A stretch of 42,712 nt of DNA from an uncultured Fidelibacterota bacterium (GTDB lineage: Bacteria; Fidelibacterota; Marinisomatia; Marinisomatales; TCS55): the NCBI GenBank assembly GCA_913009735.1, contig CAJVYU010000013.1:1-42712 (forward strand), given 5' to 3'. Positions within the stretch are counted from its first letter, which is position 1; every line of letters begins with the position of its first letter. A program made the position numbers and the translations under genes. Below are positions 26,342 to 34,357 of the stretch, piece after piece. The notes under the pieces were generated by a model. The model did no database searches, was not told where the DNA came from, and saw nothing but the letters and a program-made list of their open reading frames with translations.

Positions 26342-26529
26342 AGTAAATCTCTTTAAATTGTTATGTGTATGAGGTGTATTCGAGTGAATTTATGAGTTTT
26401 ATTATTCATATAATGTATGCAAAAAATTACATTCAGGATATAACACATATAAATAAAAAAAGAAAAAGAAAAAATGAGTATAAATTTACCCTTTTTCTAT
26501 TTCGGATGAATCAGGATAGCCATGTTTAA

Positions 26530-27291
26530 TTAATCTTCCCACGACGGTCGGCGTTTTTCAAGAAATGCAGATAATCCTTCCTGACCTTCTTCAGAAGCAC
26601 GCAAATCCGCGAGTAATTCTGCAGAATTTATTTTGTCCATATTCCGGGAATATTCCTTGAAATGAGCAATGGCTTTTGGACTGGCTTTTAATAGTTGATT
26701 CACAACTGAATCCGTGGTGGTATCCAGTTCATCTTCTTGTACAACATAATGAACTAATCCAATCTGTCCGGCATATTTTCCATCAAATCGTTTACCTGAA
26801 ATTCCTAAAGCTCGAAAATGTGAATAACCGATTTTTCTAACAGAGTATGGTCCGATGACAGCCGGAATGATACCTATGAGTACTTCACTTAAACAAAATG
26901 TTGTATTTTTGTCAGCTACGACAATATCGCAAACAGTACAAAGACCAAAGCCTCCTCCAAATGCATGCCCGTGGATTTTCCCGACGACTGCCTTTGAGCA
27001 TAAATCAACGGCTTGATACATTTTTTCCAGCTCATTTCCTGATTCAACATTTTCCTCCCAACTCATTTGTCCATATTCTTTCATCAATTGCAGATCAACG
27101 CCGGCGCAAAAGGAAGTTCCGTTTCCGGATAATACAATAACCCGAATATCCGGATTATTATGTAAATCTAAGAAGGTGTCAGTGATTTCATGAATCATAC
27201 GTGCGCTCATGGCATTACGCACTTCCGGACGGTTTAACGTTAAGTTAGCAATACTATTTTTATAGTGAACTGTTATCGTTTGATAAGACAT
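26530..27291 (-). CDS. Enoyl-CoA hydratase/isomerase (crotonase family)
   Basis: 253 residues, standard for the family. LNRPEVRNAMSARMI starts the crotonase fold. SGNGTSFCAGVDL forms the first half of the oxyanion hole, and GKIHGHAFGGGFGLCTVCDIVV the CoA-binding second half. A catalytic-type Glu is present in FCLSEVLIGIIPAVIGPYSV, the position of the second hydratase Glu. Sequence resembles methylglutaconyl-CoA hydratase (LiuC-like) enzymes, but family-level specificity cannot be decided. It is 188 bp upstream of the thiolase-like gene on the same strand, so the three form an acyl-CoA metabolism cluster. Confidence 0.9.
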   Translation of the reverse strand: MSYQTITVHYKNSIANLTLNRPEVRNAMSARMIHEITDTFLDLHNNPDIRVIVLSGNGTSFCAGVDLQLMKEYGQMSWEENVESGNELEKMYQAVDLCSKAVVGKIHGHAFGGGFGLCTVCDIVVADKNTTFCLSEVLIGIIPAVIGPYSVRKIGYSHFRALGISGKRFDGKYAGQIGLVHYVVQEDELDTTTDSVVNQLLKASPKAIAHFKEYSRNMDKINSAELLADLRASEEGQEGLSAFLEKRRPSWED

Positions 27292-27362
27292 AATATTTTC
27301 CTTTAAAAAATCAGATGATTACCCTTGTTGAATATTGCAAAATATATCTTTGCAATCAATAT

Positions 27363-27387
27363 AAAAGGGTATTATAAGCACCCTTTT
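27363..27387. terminator. Bidirectional intrinsic terminator-like hairpin
   Basis: AAAAGGGT (27363-27370) pairs with ACCCTTTT (27380-27387) around a 9-base loop. The T-run on either strand makes a plausible rho-independent terminator. It lies 9 bp after the stop of the PpiD-like gene on the minus strand, so it probably ends that transcript before the crotonase gene. Confidence 0.7.
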
Positions 27388-27396
27388 TATTTAAAT

Positions 27397-29241
27397 CTAA
27401 TAATAATACTTCCGATTATCTACTATTTCAACATTTTCCTGAAGTTCAGATAGCCAACTATCGAATGCATTTTGTTGAGCTTCGGTTGTCAATTTTGTAT
27501 ATATATCTGCTGATTTGTTTTGAAAATCTGTTGAATCAAATGGGGAAACAGATAGAAGCTTGACAATAGCATATCCGCGAGCTGTTTCGACCGGTCCGAT
27601 TATTTCACCAACTTCGCTATCAAGCAGTGTTCCAATGAGTTTATAGCTACGGCCAATAGAATTGAATCCGCGGGATAATGTTTTCTTATCGGTAGCTACG
27701 AGTTCTAATCTGCTGTCGTCAGAAACAATATCAGTCACCGATAATCCATTATCCATTATTTTACGTATTTCTTTCGATAAATTATTTGCAGCGGATTTTT
27801 GTTTATCAGCTAATACAATTTTTTGAATATTATTTTTTACTAAATCAAAAGGTTGATTTCCGGCTGGGGAAATAGTATCTAAAACTGCAATAATAAAATA
27901 ATTGTCATTTTCCAGTCGATCTGAAACAGAACCAATTTCGGTTAAATCGTCGAAAGCAAATTTGACTACTTCGCGCATAAATCCAATTCCGGGAACCGAT
28001 ATAGCCATGGACGTTAAATTTTGCGCTTTCCTTGCTTCAACTTTTTGCGTATCCAGTGCAGCATCAAATCCGTAATCTTGCGCATCGTAGCTGAAGCGTG
28101 TTGCTTGTCTGCGCAACTCTTCCCGAGTTTCTGAACCCATATTAATTTTTAACAAAATATGAGATGCATTGACTTCTTCTTTATCATTCTTAACACGTTT
28201 ATCATTGATTTTGATCACATGATATCCAAACTGTGTTAATACCGGTCCAACAATATCGCCAACTTTTGCTGAAAAGACTGCCTTTTCAAAAGCAGGTACC
28301 ATTTGACCTTGACCAAACCAACCCAATAAACCGCCCCGTCCTGAATCCGGAGTGACTTGATTGCTGGGATCATCAGTGAATTGATCAGCTAAGGATGCAA
28401 AGTCAGCGTTGTTCTTGATTTTTTCTATCAACTCCAGCGCTTCCTCAAAAACACGGGCAGTGTCTCGTGCTACCGATTCTTTGGGCCATCTAACATAGCG
28501 AATATTTCGTGTTTCTTCTTTTGTAAAATCTTCAATATGATCAATATAATATTGGTACAATTCATCATCAGACGGATTGGGGACTTCATCTGCCAGCTTG
28601 CGTCCAACAACGTGGATACCTTCCACCGTATAATTAACATTATCTATAATATATTTTTCTTTTACTTCTTCGTTAGTTACTACGACACTTGAGGCAATAA
28701 ACTGCTGCAATTTGTAATTGGGTATGTAAGTGTTTTTCATAAATTTTTCAATTTCTGCCCATTCATTTCCCGTTGGATTATTTACAGCTTGAGCATACTT
28801 CTTTGGATCAAATACACCATCGGTTTGAAATGTCGGATTCTGAATCAAAAAAGGTGGAGGATTATTCCTTAAATGATATACTACTTCCTCATCGGATGCT
28901 TCCAGGTTGAGTTTATCAATCTGTTTGGTAACAAGGATATCACGAATATAATTATCCCAAACTTCGTTGCGGATCGTATATAAAAGACGTTCATCTGTTT
29001 CTTGTCCACTGTTTCTATATTGCTCGGCTCTTGTATTAACTGTACGAATAAAATCATTCGGAGAAATGATTTCGCCGTCTACAATACCGATCGCTTCAGC
29101 GGGACTCACTCGCCCAAATATTGTATCTAAAATGTTCGCACCGCCAACCATTCCACCGATGGTCATACTTAATAGGAACAATATAAGCAACGCCCAAAGG
29201 ACGAAATGCATTCGTTCTCTCATTGATGTCATTAAAGCCAT
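27397..29241 (-). CDS. PpiD/SurA-type periplasmic peptidyl-prolyl isomerase
   Basis: A 614-residue membrane-anchored chaperone. A short cytoplasmic N-terminus (MTSMRERMHF) is followed by one transmembrane helix (VLWALLILFLLSMTIGGMVG), as in PpiD. A SurA_N-like helical domain (about 45-215) comes next. A parvulin domain spans about 230-345 (RNIRYVRWP, GGLLGWFGQGQMVPAFEKAV, FGYHVIKI). A second, partial parvulin-like module starts at VNASHILLKI. A third C-terminal segment, EIIGPVETARGYAIVKL, also looks parvulin-derived. It would assist folding of exported proteins such as the many barrels in this window. It is divergent from the DNA glycosylase gene. Confidence 0.9.
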   Translation of the reverse strand: MALMTSMRERMHFVLWALLILFLLSMTIGGMVGGANILDTIFGRVSPAEAIGIVDGEIISPNDFIRTVNTRAEQYRNSGQETDERLLYTIRNEVWDNYIRDILVTKQIDKLNLEASDEEVVYHLRNNPPPFLIQNPTFQTDGVFDPKKYAQAVNNPTGNEWAEIEKFMKNTYIPNYKLQQFIASSVVVTNEEVKEKYIIDNVNYTVEGIHVVGRKLADEVPNPSDDELYQYYIDHIEDFTKEETRNIRYVRWPKESVARDTARVFEEALELIEKIKNNADFASLADQFTDDPSNQVTPDSGRGGLLGWFGQGQMVPAFEKAVFSAKVGDIVGPVLTQFGYHVIKINDKRVKNDKEEVNASHILLKINMGSETREELRRQATRFSYDAQDYGFDAALDTQKVEARKAQNLTSMAISVPGIGFMREVVKFAFDDLTEIGSVSDRLENDNYFIIAVLDTISPAGNQPFDLVKNNIQKIVLADKQKSAANNLSKEIRKIMDNGLSVTDIVSDDSRLELVATDKKTLSRGFNSIGRSYKLIGTLLDSEVGEIIGPVETARGYAIVKLLSVSPFDSTDFQNKSADIYTKLTTEAQQNAFDSWLSELQENVEIVDNRKYYY

Positions 29242-29276
29242 AATTAACCTATAATAATTCTTATAATGGTAAAAAT

Positions 29277-29296
29277 CGCCTGAAACGTATCAGGCG
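29277..29296. repeat. Small perfect hairpin in the divergent promoter region
   Basis: CGCCTGA (29277-29283), loop AACGTA, TCAGGCG (29290-29296). It lies between the divergently oriented PpiD-like and uracil-DNA glycosylase genes, in the 169 bp gap that must hold both promoters. A regulatory site is possible but no promoter boxes could be assigned. Confidence 0.5.
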
Positions 29297-29410
29297 AGGC
29301 GGGCAAATTTAAATTTCTTCGAACATGAAACAAAGCACTACCGACAAGATTTTAATCGTTTTAAACTTACCGCTTCGTGTTTCACGCTTTATCTAATTCA
29401 ACTTCGTATT

Positions 29411-30133
29411 TTGAACAGCAAACATCCAACGGTAGAATCACATCCGCTTTTAGCAGGAAAGAGTCCATTATCTTCACTTTATCTGGAAGTGATTCAATGT
29501 GTTGAGTGCCCCAGGATTGTAGAATTTAGATCTAAAATTGCCAGGGAAAAGAGAAAACAATTTATGGATTGGACATATTGGGGGAGAGGCGTTTCCGGGT
29601 ACGGAGATCCGAATGCTCAATTACTCTTGGTAGGACTGGCGCCCGCTGCCCATGGAGGTAATCGGACAGCCAGGGTTTTTACAGGAGATAAATCGGCTGA
29701 TTTTCTGGTCATGTGCCTTCATGAAGTCGGTTTGGCTAATCAACCAAATTCAGACGCCCTTGATGATGGATTAGAGTTGAAAAATACATTTATGACTCCG
29801 GTGTTGAAATGTGTCCCGCCACAAGATAAACCAACAGCTGAAGAATTACGGAATTGTTCAAAGTACTTCAATCGTGAATTGGATTTGCTGAAAAATGTGA
29901 AAGTGATTCTGGCCTTAGGGAAAATTGGATTTGATGGTTGTTTAAAATATTTCCGCCAATTTTATGATTTTAAAATGAAGGACTATCCGTTCGGTCATGA
30001 TGTTTCTTATATGATGCCGAATGGAATTATCTTGAAAGGATCGTATCATCCAAGCCCAAGGAATGTAAATACCGGAAGATTAAATAAAGGAATGATGATA
30101 GATTTGTTGAACGGATTACCTGTTTATGGATAG
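29411..30133 (+). CDS. Uracil-DNA glycosylase, family 5 (UdgB-like)
   Basis: About 240 residues starting at TTG 29411, since no ATG precedes the homology. The family-5 signature is clear: LLLVGLAPAAHGGNRT followed by ARVFTGD. The second active-site motif is LKGSYHPSPRNVNTGRL. Cysteines in IQCVECPRI, LKCVPPQDKP and RNCSKYF fit the 4Fe-4S cluster of this family. These enzymes excise uracil and other deaminated bases from DNA in base-excision repair. Motif A lacks a polar catalytic Asp, which is normal for the family. It is monocistronic and is followed by tRNA-Ala. Confidence 0.92.
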   Translation: MNSKHPTVESHPLLAGKSPLSSLYLEVIQCVECPRIVEFRSKIAREKRKQFMDWTYWGRGVSGYGDPNAQLLLVGLAPAAHGGNRTARVFTGDKSADFLVMCLHEVGLANQPNSDALDDGLELKNTFMTPVLKCVPPQDKPTAEELRNCSKYFNRELDLLKNVKVILALGKIGFDGCLKYFRQFYDFKMKDYPFGHDVSYMMPNGIILKGSYHPSPRNVNTGRLNKGMMIDLLNGLPVYG

Positions 30134-30231
30134 GGGTTTTCAAATAATCGTTTGGGGTGCTGTCTTGAAAAATGCGCGTATGAATATTTCTGTTATTGAT
30201 TAAATTCCCGTCGCAAATTTTAGATAAATAT

Positions 30232-30280
30232 GGGGCTATAGCTTCCGCCGGTTGTCGGACGGGCAACTTCGCTATGGCAT
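30232..30280 (+). repeat. Possible partial copy of the tRNA-Ala 5' half with a nested GC-rich palindrome
   Basis: GGGGCTATAGCT at 30232-30243 matches the tRNA-Ala 5' end (GGGGCCATAGCT) at 11 of 12 positions. After a ~25-base GC-rich insert (CCGCCGGTTGTCGGACGGGC), the sequence resumes as GCTATGGCAT, similar to the anticodon region. It directly precedes the intact tRNA gene. The match is short, so a chance or independent palindrome remains possible. Confidence 0.4.
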
Positions 30281-30300
30281 CTGTTAAAAATAATTACAAT

Positions 30301-30373
<73 letters not shown>

Positions 30374-30917
30374 CTCGACTTCGCTCGAAAGAATGAAGTC
30401 GAACGCGCTGTAGTTCTGATGAGTCGGAACGAAGGCGGAAATATTCATAAGATATAGCAAAGCTACGTTGCAGCAGGCTCGGAGAAAATTCTTTTTGTGA
30501 TATTATCATTGTGACCGAAATAATACAGGATATACTGAAAATATTCACATCTGAAATTTCGGAGTATGAAAAATCAAAATAGCCAGTTCTCAGCCCGCTC
30601 CCCTGCCAGCCACTCGCAAAGTGGGGCAGGCTTGCAACCAACCGGGAGGGCTGGCGGGGATCCCGATCTGCTCCACAAGGCAATTTATAGATGAGAAAAA
30701 ACGGAACATCGTCCATTAATAGAGTTCTCACCGACAAACTCATTTTCAAATCCTTAGATCCAACAATTAGGACTTATGGGATTTTTCTCAAGTGAGTCTT
30801 ACATTTCCATGTGAGTATTAAATATTATTTTGTTGTTTCATTATTATTTATTACCAACTTCATAGTTAGAGGTTGGGCATAGCCCTCTAATAAAGAATTG
30901 GTTGATTAAAGAAAAAA
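30374..30917. repeat. 544 bp gene-free stretch after tRNA-Ala, with palindromes and a tRNA-3'-like fragment
   Basis: A hairpin is at 30375-30402. A GC-rich inverted repeat at about 30600-30657 (CCCCTGCCAGCC / GGCTGGCGGGG) is followed directly by GGGATCCCGATCTGCTCCA (30657-30675), which resembles the 3' end of tRNA-Ala (GATCCCGTCTGGCTCCA). A 136-codon antisense frame at 30339-30749 runs through the tRNA and is spurious. No gene is recognised. The AT-rich part 30774-30917 presumably holds the promoter of the MORN-repeat gene. Confidence 0.55.
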
Positions 30918-31313
30918 ATGAAACACATCTTTCTCTTTATAATTTTAACAATACTAAAATCTCAAGATGTAGATGATATTTTAATTCCATTTGCACGACC
31001 TGGAGATACTTTAACAATAGCATCAGGAAGTGGAGGTTTTGTTGAACTGGATAAAGATATTGAATATTATGAAAATGGACAGATAAAAAGTGAAGGAGGA
31101 ACAGTAGATGACAGAAAACATGGAAGATGGATATACTATCATGAGAATGGAGGAATTAAGGAAGTAGGGAATTATGAATATGGTGAGTTAATAGGAAAAT
31201 GGACTTATTATTTTGAGAATGGAGGAATTAAAGAAAAAGTGAATTATAAAAATGGTCTAAGAACAGGAAAATGGACACAGTATAATTCTGATGGAAGTAT
31301 CTCAATCTATTAA
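30918..31313 (+). CDS. Exported MORN_2-repeat (YwqK-like) protein
   Basis: A 131-residue protein. The signal peptide is MKHIFLFIILTILKSQ. At least three ~23-residue repeats follow with the motif E/I-Y-Y-E-N-G-x-I-K-E/S-x-G: EYYENGQIKSEGG, YYHENGGIKEVGNY and YYFENGGIKEKVNY, each leading into a GKW-like turn. This is the MORN_2 repeat of YwqK-type proteins, often called antitoxin-like by annotation pipelines without functional proof. The protein ends abruptly at DGSISIY followed by TAA. The same repeats continue in the next frame (31357-31692), so this may be the 5' half of a broken gene. Confidence 0.75.
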   Translation: MKHIFLFIILTILKSQDVDDILIPFARPGDTLTIASGSGGFVELDKDIEYYENGQIKSEGGTVDDRKHGRWIYYHENGGIKEVGNYEYGELIGKWTYYFENGGIKEKVNYKNGLRTGKWTQYNSDGSISIY

Positions 31314-31356
31314 GGAGATCATCAATCTAAACAACAAATATTTGACAAAGAAAAAG

Positions 31357-31692
31357 ATGGTTGAATATTATGAAAATGGAGGGAAAAAGTCAGAAGTTAT
31401 TTTGGTTGGATTAACCGGTTTGGCCTCTGGAATAAGGACGGTTTGGAGTTTAAGTGGTGATGTGTTAAGCGAACAAAAATTTTCTTTTGGTTATGGGATG
31501 TACGCAGAATATTATGATAATGGTCAAATAAAAATGAGTGGACCGTGTAGAAAATTTACCCAAAATGGATTCGTAAAAACGGGCAAGTGGTTGATGTGGG
31601 ATGAAAATGGAAAGATAATTTCTATACAATATTTTGATCTCAATGGAAATATCAAACAAATGGAAAATGAAACCCAATCACTATTGGACTGA
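31357..31692 (+). CDS. MORN_2-repeat protein fragment, probably the 3' half of a split gene
   Basis: The frame opens with EYYENGGKKSEVI, another MORN_2 repeat, and contains AEYYDNGQIKMSG and KTGKWLMWDENGKIISIQYF. The ATG at 31357 is internal to a repeat and there is no signal peptide, which is odd for a protein whose relative upstream is exported. In the upstream gene's frame the bases after its TAA still read IFDKEKDG, directly before EYYENGG in this frame. One nonsense change plus one frameshift would rejoin the two. It could also be an independent gene from 31291. Confidence 0.55.
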   Translation: MVEYYENGGKKSEVILVGLTGLASGIRTVWSLSGDVLSEQKFSFGYGMYAEYYDNGQIKMSGPCRKFTQNGFVKTGKWLMWDENGKIISIQYFDLNGNIKQMENETQSLLD

Positions 31693-31734
31693 AGAAAAAA
31701 TAAAGTGCTTCCCGTCCGTCGATTAGCATATATG

Positions 31735-31790
31735 GAGAAGGTCGTCGGCTCACCGCCTGCATCGCTTTTGTGATTAGGGCAGGGATCCTA
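31735..31790 (+). repeat. tRNA-like remnant interrupted by a GC-rich palindrome
   Basis: AGGTCGTCGGCTC (near 31739-31751) matches the variable and T-arm region of tRNA-Ala (AGGTCGTCGGTTC). It is then interrupted by a palindromic insert (ACCGCCTGC...GGGCAGG) before GGATCC resumes at 31783. The match is short and the 3' end is decayed. It may be a second degenerate tRNA-Ala 3' copy, bracketing the MORN-repeat genes. Confidence 0.35.
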
Positions 31791-31843
31791 TTGGGTTCTA
31801 CTGTTCTTCATTTCCTTAAGTATGCTTTATGTATTATGTTATG

Positions 31844-31866
31844 AATGTCGCGTTAGCGGCATTTTT
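31844..31866 (+). terminator. Intrinsic terminator-like hairpin
   Basis: AATGTCGC (31844-31851), loop GTTA, GCGGCATT (31856-31863), with the T-run continuing to 31866. The single G-T pair is acceptable. It lies after the MORN-repeat genes and 18 bp before the M1 peptidase ATG, so it probably ends the upstream transcript. Confidence 0.65.
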
Positions 31867-31884
31867 AATGAATAGGATTAATTG

Positions 31885-33777
31885 ATGCAGCGATTGATAA
31901 TAGAACCCTTTGAAAAACCTATTGCACAAATTAAAAAGTTTAAAATTCTCCTGTTTTTCGTTGGAAAATTTGTTTATAGCGATGCTATTAACTGCATTTC
32001 CCGCCTTAATCAGGAAAATTTTAACTCTTTTTTCTTCACACATAAGGTTTATCAAAGGGTTCTAATATTATTTCTCATATCATTATTTTCGTTTAATTGT
32101 TCACATTTTAAGTCTTTTAAACGTATAGAATCACGTTATGGTCGATCTGCGCCGGTATTGAGTAATCCAAAAGAGGCAGAAGCCTACCCGGAATTAACGG
32201 AACGAAATCGTCTCATGGGTAGCCTTTCTCCGGAAAGAACATGCTATGATGTGAGTCATTATAACTTAAATCTGAACATAGATTTTCAGAATAAAACGAT
32301 TAATGGTTATAATTCGATAACAGCAATTGCTATCAATGATTTCTCAATACTGCAAGTCGATCTGGGTAGTGAAATGAATATTGAAAAGATCGAATACAAT
32401 GGCAATGAGTTGAATTATACTCGAAAGGAAGATGCAGTCTTTGTCGAATTTCCACCCATTTCAGAAGAGACTAAATTTTCCTTTACAGTTTATTACAATG
32501 GCACTCCCAGGGTTGCACCGCGTCCGCCTTGGGATGATGGTTTTGTTTGGGAAACAGATAAAGCCGGACGACCTTTTGTCGCTGTCACCAGCGAAGGCCT
32601 TGGGGCAAGCCACTGGTGGCCGTGCAAAGATCATATATCCGATGAACCGGACAGCATGGCAATTAACATTACCGTGCCTTCAGAGTTGATGTGTGTAGCA
32701 AATGGACAGTTAGTCGATACTGTCGAAAAAAGTGATGACAGAACAGAGTATCGATGGTATGTGAATAATCCTATAAACAATTATAACGTTTCAATAAACA
32801 TTGGGAATTATATAGCCATTCAGGATACAATCCAATCACTGGGACAAGTCAGGGATGCCACCTATTATGTTCTGGATTATAACGAAGTGGTTGCCAGGGA
32901 ACATTTCAAAGAAGCCGGAAGCGTCATTCGGGTGTTGGAGTATTATTTTGGTCCCTATCAATGGTGGGAGGATGGATATAAGCTTGTTCAAACGCCTTAT
33001 TTAGGAATGGAACACCAGACTGCTGTGGCATATGGGAATAACTTCAGAATCTATGATAAGTCCAAATCCCGTTCGATTTATGGTTTTATCGATTATATCA
33101 TTCTACACGAAACAGCCCATGAATGGTGGGGGAACAGTATTACTGCCTGCGATCCGGCTGATGTTTGGATTCATGAAGGATTCGGTACATATTCTGAAGT
33201 TTTGTATATCGAATATTTATTCGGCTATGATTTAAGTATCGATTACTTGATCCAAAAAAGAAGAAATATTGGGAATAAAAAAGCCATCGTTGGGCCACGC
33301 GGACAAAATTACTGGGGATTCAGCGATGCATATAATAAAGGCGCCTGGATTATTCATACATTGCGCAATGTTATCAATGATGATGAACTTTTCTTTAAGA
33401 CATTAAAAGGATTTGCAGTAGACAATGCAAAAAGTATTGTTTGTACTGAAGATGTGCGGGATTATTTTTCAGAAAAGACGGGAATTGATTTAATATCCTT
33501 TTTTAATCAGTATCTGTTTAACAGAAAAGTTCCGATATTGGAATTTGCACAGCAGGATAGTACATTTTATTATCGTTGGTTAGACGTTATAGATGGTTTT
33601 GATATGCCGGTTAATCTATTCGTGAACAAAGTTGAAACCAGGTTAATTCCATCCACTCAAACACAAATGTTAGATATCCCAAAATATGCGACAGTGGAAA
33701 TAAAGGATTGGGAATATTTGATCATTAAAAAAGAAAATAATGATTTACTCCCGGTTGGAATTACAAGTAGCGAGTGA
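31885..33777 (+). CDS. M1-family metallopeptidase lipoprotein with a mobile element inside its signal peptide
   Basis: 630 residues as read from ATG 31885. The aminopeptidase N-type domain has the exopeptidase motif as GMEHQTA (usual GAMEN) and the zinc site HETAHEWWGN (H408, H412) with the third ligand in WIHEGF. N-terminal saddle-domain segments (CYDVSHYNLNLNIDFQNKTI, HWWPCKDHISDEPDS) are normal. Residues ~7-60 are encoded by a 160 bp inverted-repeat element. Without it and one TAATA duplication, the start reads MQRLIILFLISLFSFNC, a clean lipoprotein signal. The current product may be mislocalised or may use a later start. Confidence 0.88.
   Translation: MQRLIIEPFEKPIAQIKKFKILLFFVGKFVYSDAINCISRLNQENFNSFFFTHKVYQRVLILFLISLFSFNCSHFKSFKRIESRYGRSAPVLSNPKEAEAYPELTERNRLMGSLSPERTCYDVSHYNLNLNIDFQNKTINGYNSITAIAINDFSILQVDLGSEMNIEKIEYNGNELNYTRKEDAVFVEFPPISEETKFSFTVYYNGTPRVAPRPPWDDGFVWETDKAGRPFVAVTSEGLGASHWWPCKDHISDEPDSMAINITVPSELMCVANGQLVDTVEKSDDRTEYRWYVNNPINNYNVSINIGNYIAIQDTIQSLGQVRDATYYVLDYNEVVAREHFKEAGSVIRVLEYYFGPYQWWEDGYKLVQTPYLGMEHQTAVAYGNNFRIYDKSKSRSIYGFIDYIILHETAHEWWGNSITACDPADVWIHEGFGTYSEVLYIEYLFGYDLSIDYLIQKRRNIGNKKAIVGPRGQNYWGFSDAYNKGAWIIHTLRNVINDDELFFKTLKGFAVDNAKSIVCTEDVRDYFSEKTGIDLISFFNQYLFNRKVPILEFAQQDSTFYYRWLDVIDGFDMPVNLFVNKVETRLIPSTQTQMLDIPKYATVEIKDWEYLIIKKENNDLLPVGITSSE
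31898..32067. mobile_element. MITE-like inverted-repeat element, copy 2, inserted in frame in a signal peptide
   Basis: A 160 bp element (31903-32062) with ends GAACCCTTTGA and TCAAAGGGTTC. It is flanked by TAATA on both sides (31898-31902 and 32063-32067). The interior is homologous to copy 1 at 15509-15674, although the terminal 6 bases differ (GAACCC against GAGGGC) while staying self-complementary in each copy. Element plus duplication is 165 bp, exactly 55 codons, and contains no stop in the reading frame of the M1 gene. Confidence 0.85.
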
Positions 33778-33820
33778 TGTGTCATAATTGTAATTTTTTC
33801 ACCCATTTAAGGAAACAAAA

Positions 33821-34357
33821 ATGAACGGAGATAAATTAAAGGCCCTATTTCATGTGTTGGACAGCGAACAGCAGATCATTCAGCGCACAGATCAGAAAGC
33901 ATTTACAATTCTGTCTATTTTAGGCGTATTCATGGTCTTTTTTATCGTCCACTTCATGAAGGTTCAAATGAACTGGTTCAGATTCATTCTTGTCGTGGTT
34001 TATTTTATAGTTGCTTTTTTGGCAATTGCCAATTTAATGCTTGTTATTGTACCCAGGATTCGAAAAGACACACCGGGCGATGATAAATCGAGTGTTAACG
34101 TTACGTTTTTTGGTGGTATCAGTACATTCAAATCATCAAAGGAATACGCTAATCATCTTTCAAAAGTTGCCAGTAATGACGAAAAAATGTATCAAATGTT
34201 TTCAAATCAGGTTTATGCACTGGGAAAGATCAATTCTTTCAAAAATAAATCTCTTAAAAAAGCGATAATATTTTTCGCCTTGGCAATTTTGTCAGAATTA
34301 TTGATCATAATGTCGATGGCATGGAGCAGAGCCTTACCTTTCTTATTCCCCGGCTAA
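33821..34357 (+). CDS. PycTM-like (DUF5706) two-helix membrane protein
   Basis: A 178-residue protein. An N-terminal soluble helix leads to IIQRTDQKAFTILSILGVF, matching the D-x-K-A start of the first transmembrane helix in Pycsar TM effectors (DUF5706). A second helix (ILVVVYFIVAFLAIANLMLV) ends in the conserved VPRIRKD. A soluble insert and QVYALGKINSFKNKSLKKAI precede a third C-terminal hydrophobic segment. In Pycsar defence such proteins respond to cyclic UMP or CMP made by a neighbouring cyclase. No cyclase is visible here, so the role may be different. A coupled collagen-like lipoprotein gene follows (TAATG). Confidence 0.7.
   Translation: MNGDKLKALFHVLDSEQQIIQRTDQKAFTILSILGVFMVFFIVHFMKVQMNWFRFILVVVYFIVAFLAIANLMLVIVPRIRKDTPGDDKSSVNVTFFGGISTFKSSKEYANHLSKVASNDEKMYQMFSNQVYALGKINSFKNKSLKKAIIFFALAILSELLIIMSMAWSRALPFLFPG

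Noticed and set aside
30416-30432. CTGATGAG..CGAA resembling a hammerhead ribozyme core
   Set aside because: Stem II cannot form properly, no matching cleavage-site strand was found, and a plain GTTC/GAAC hairpin explains the bases better.
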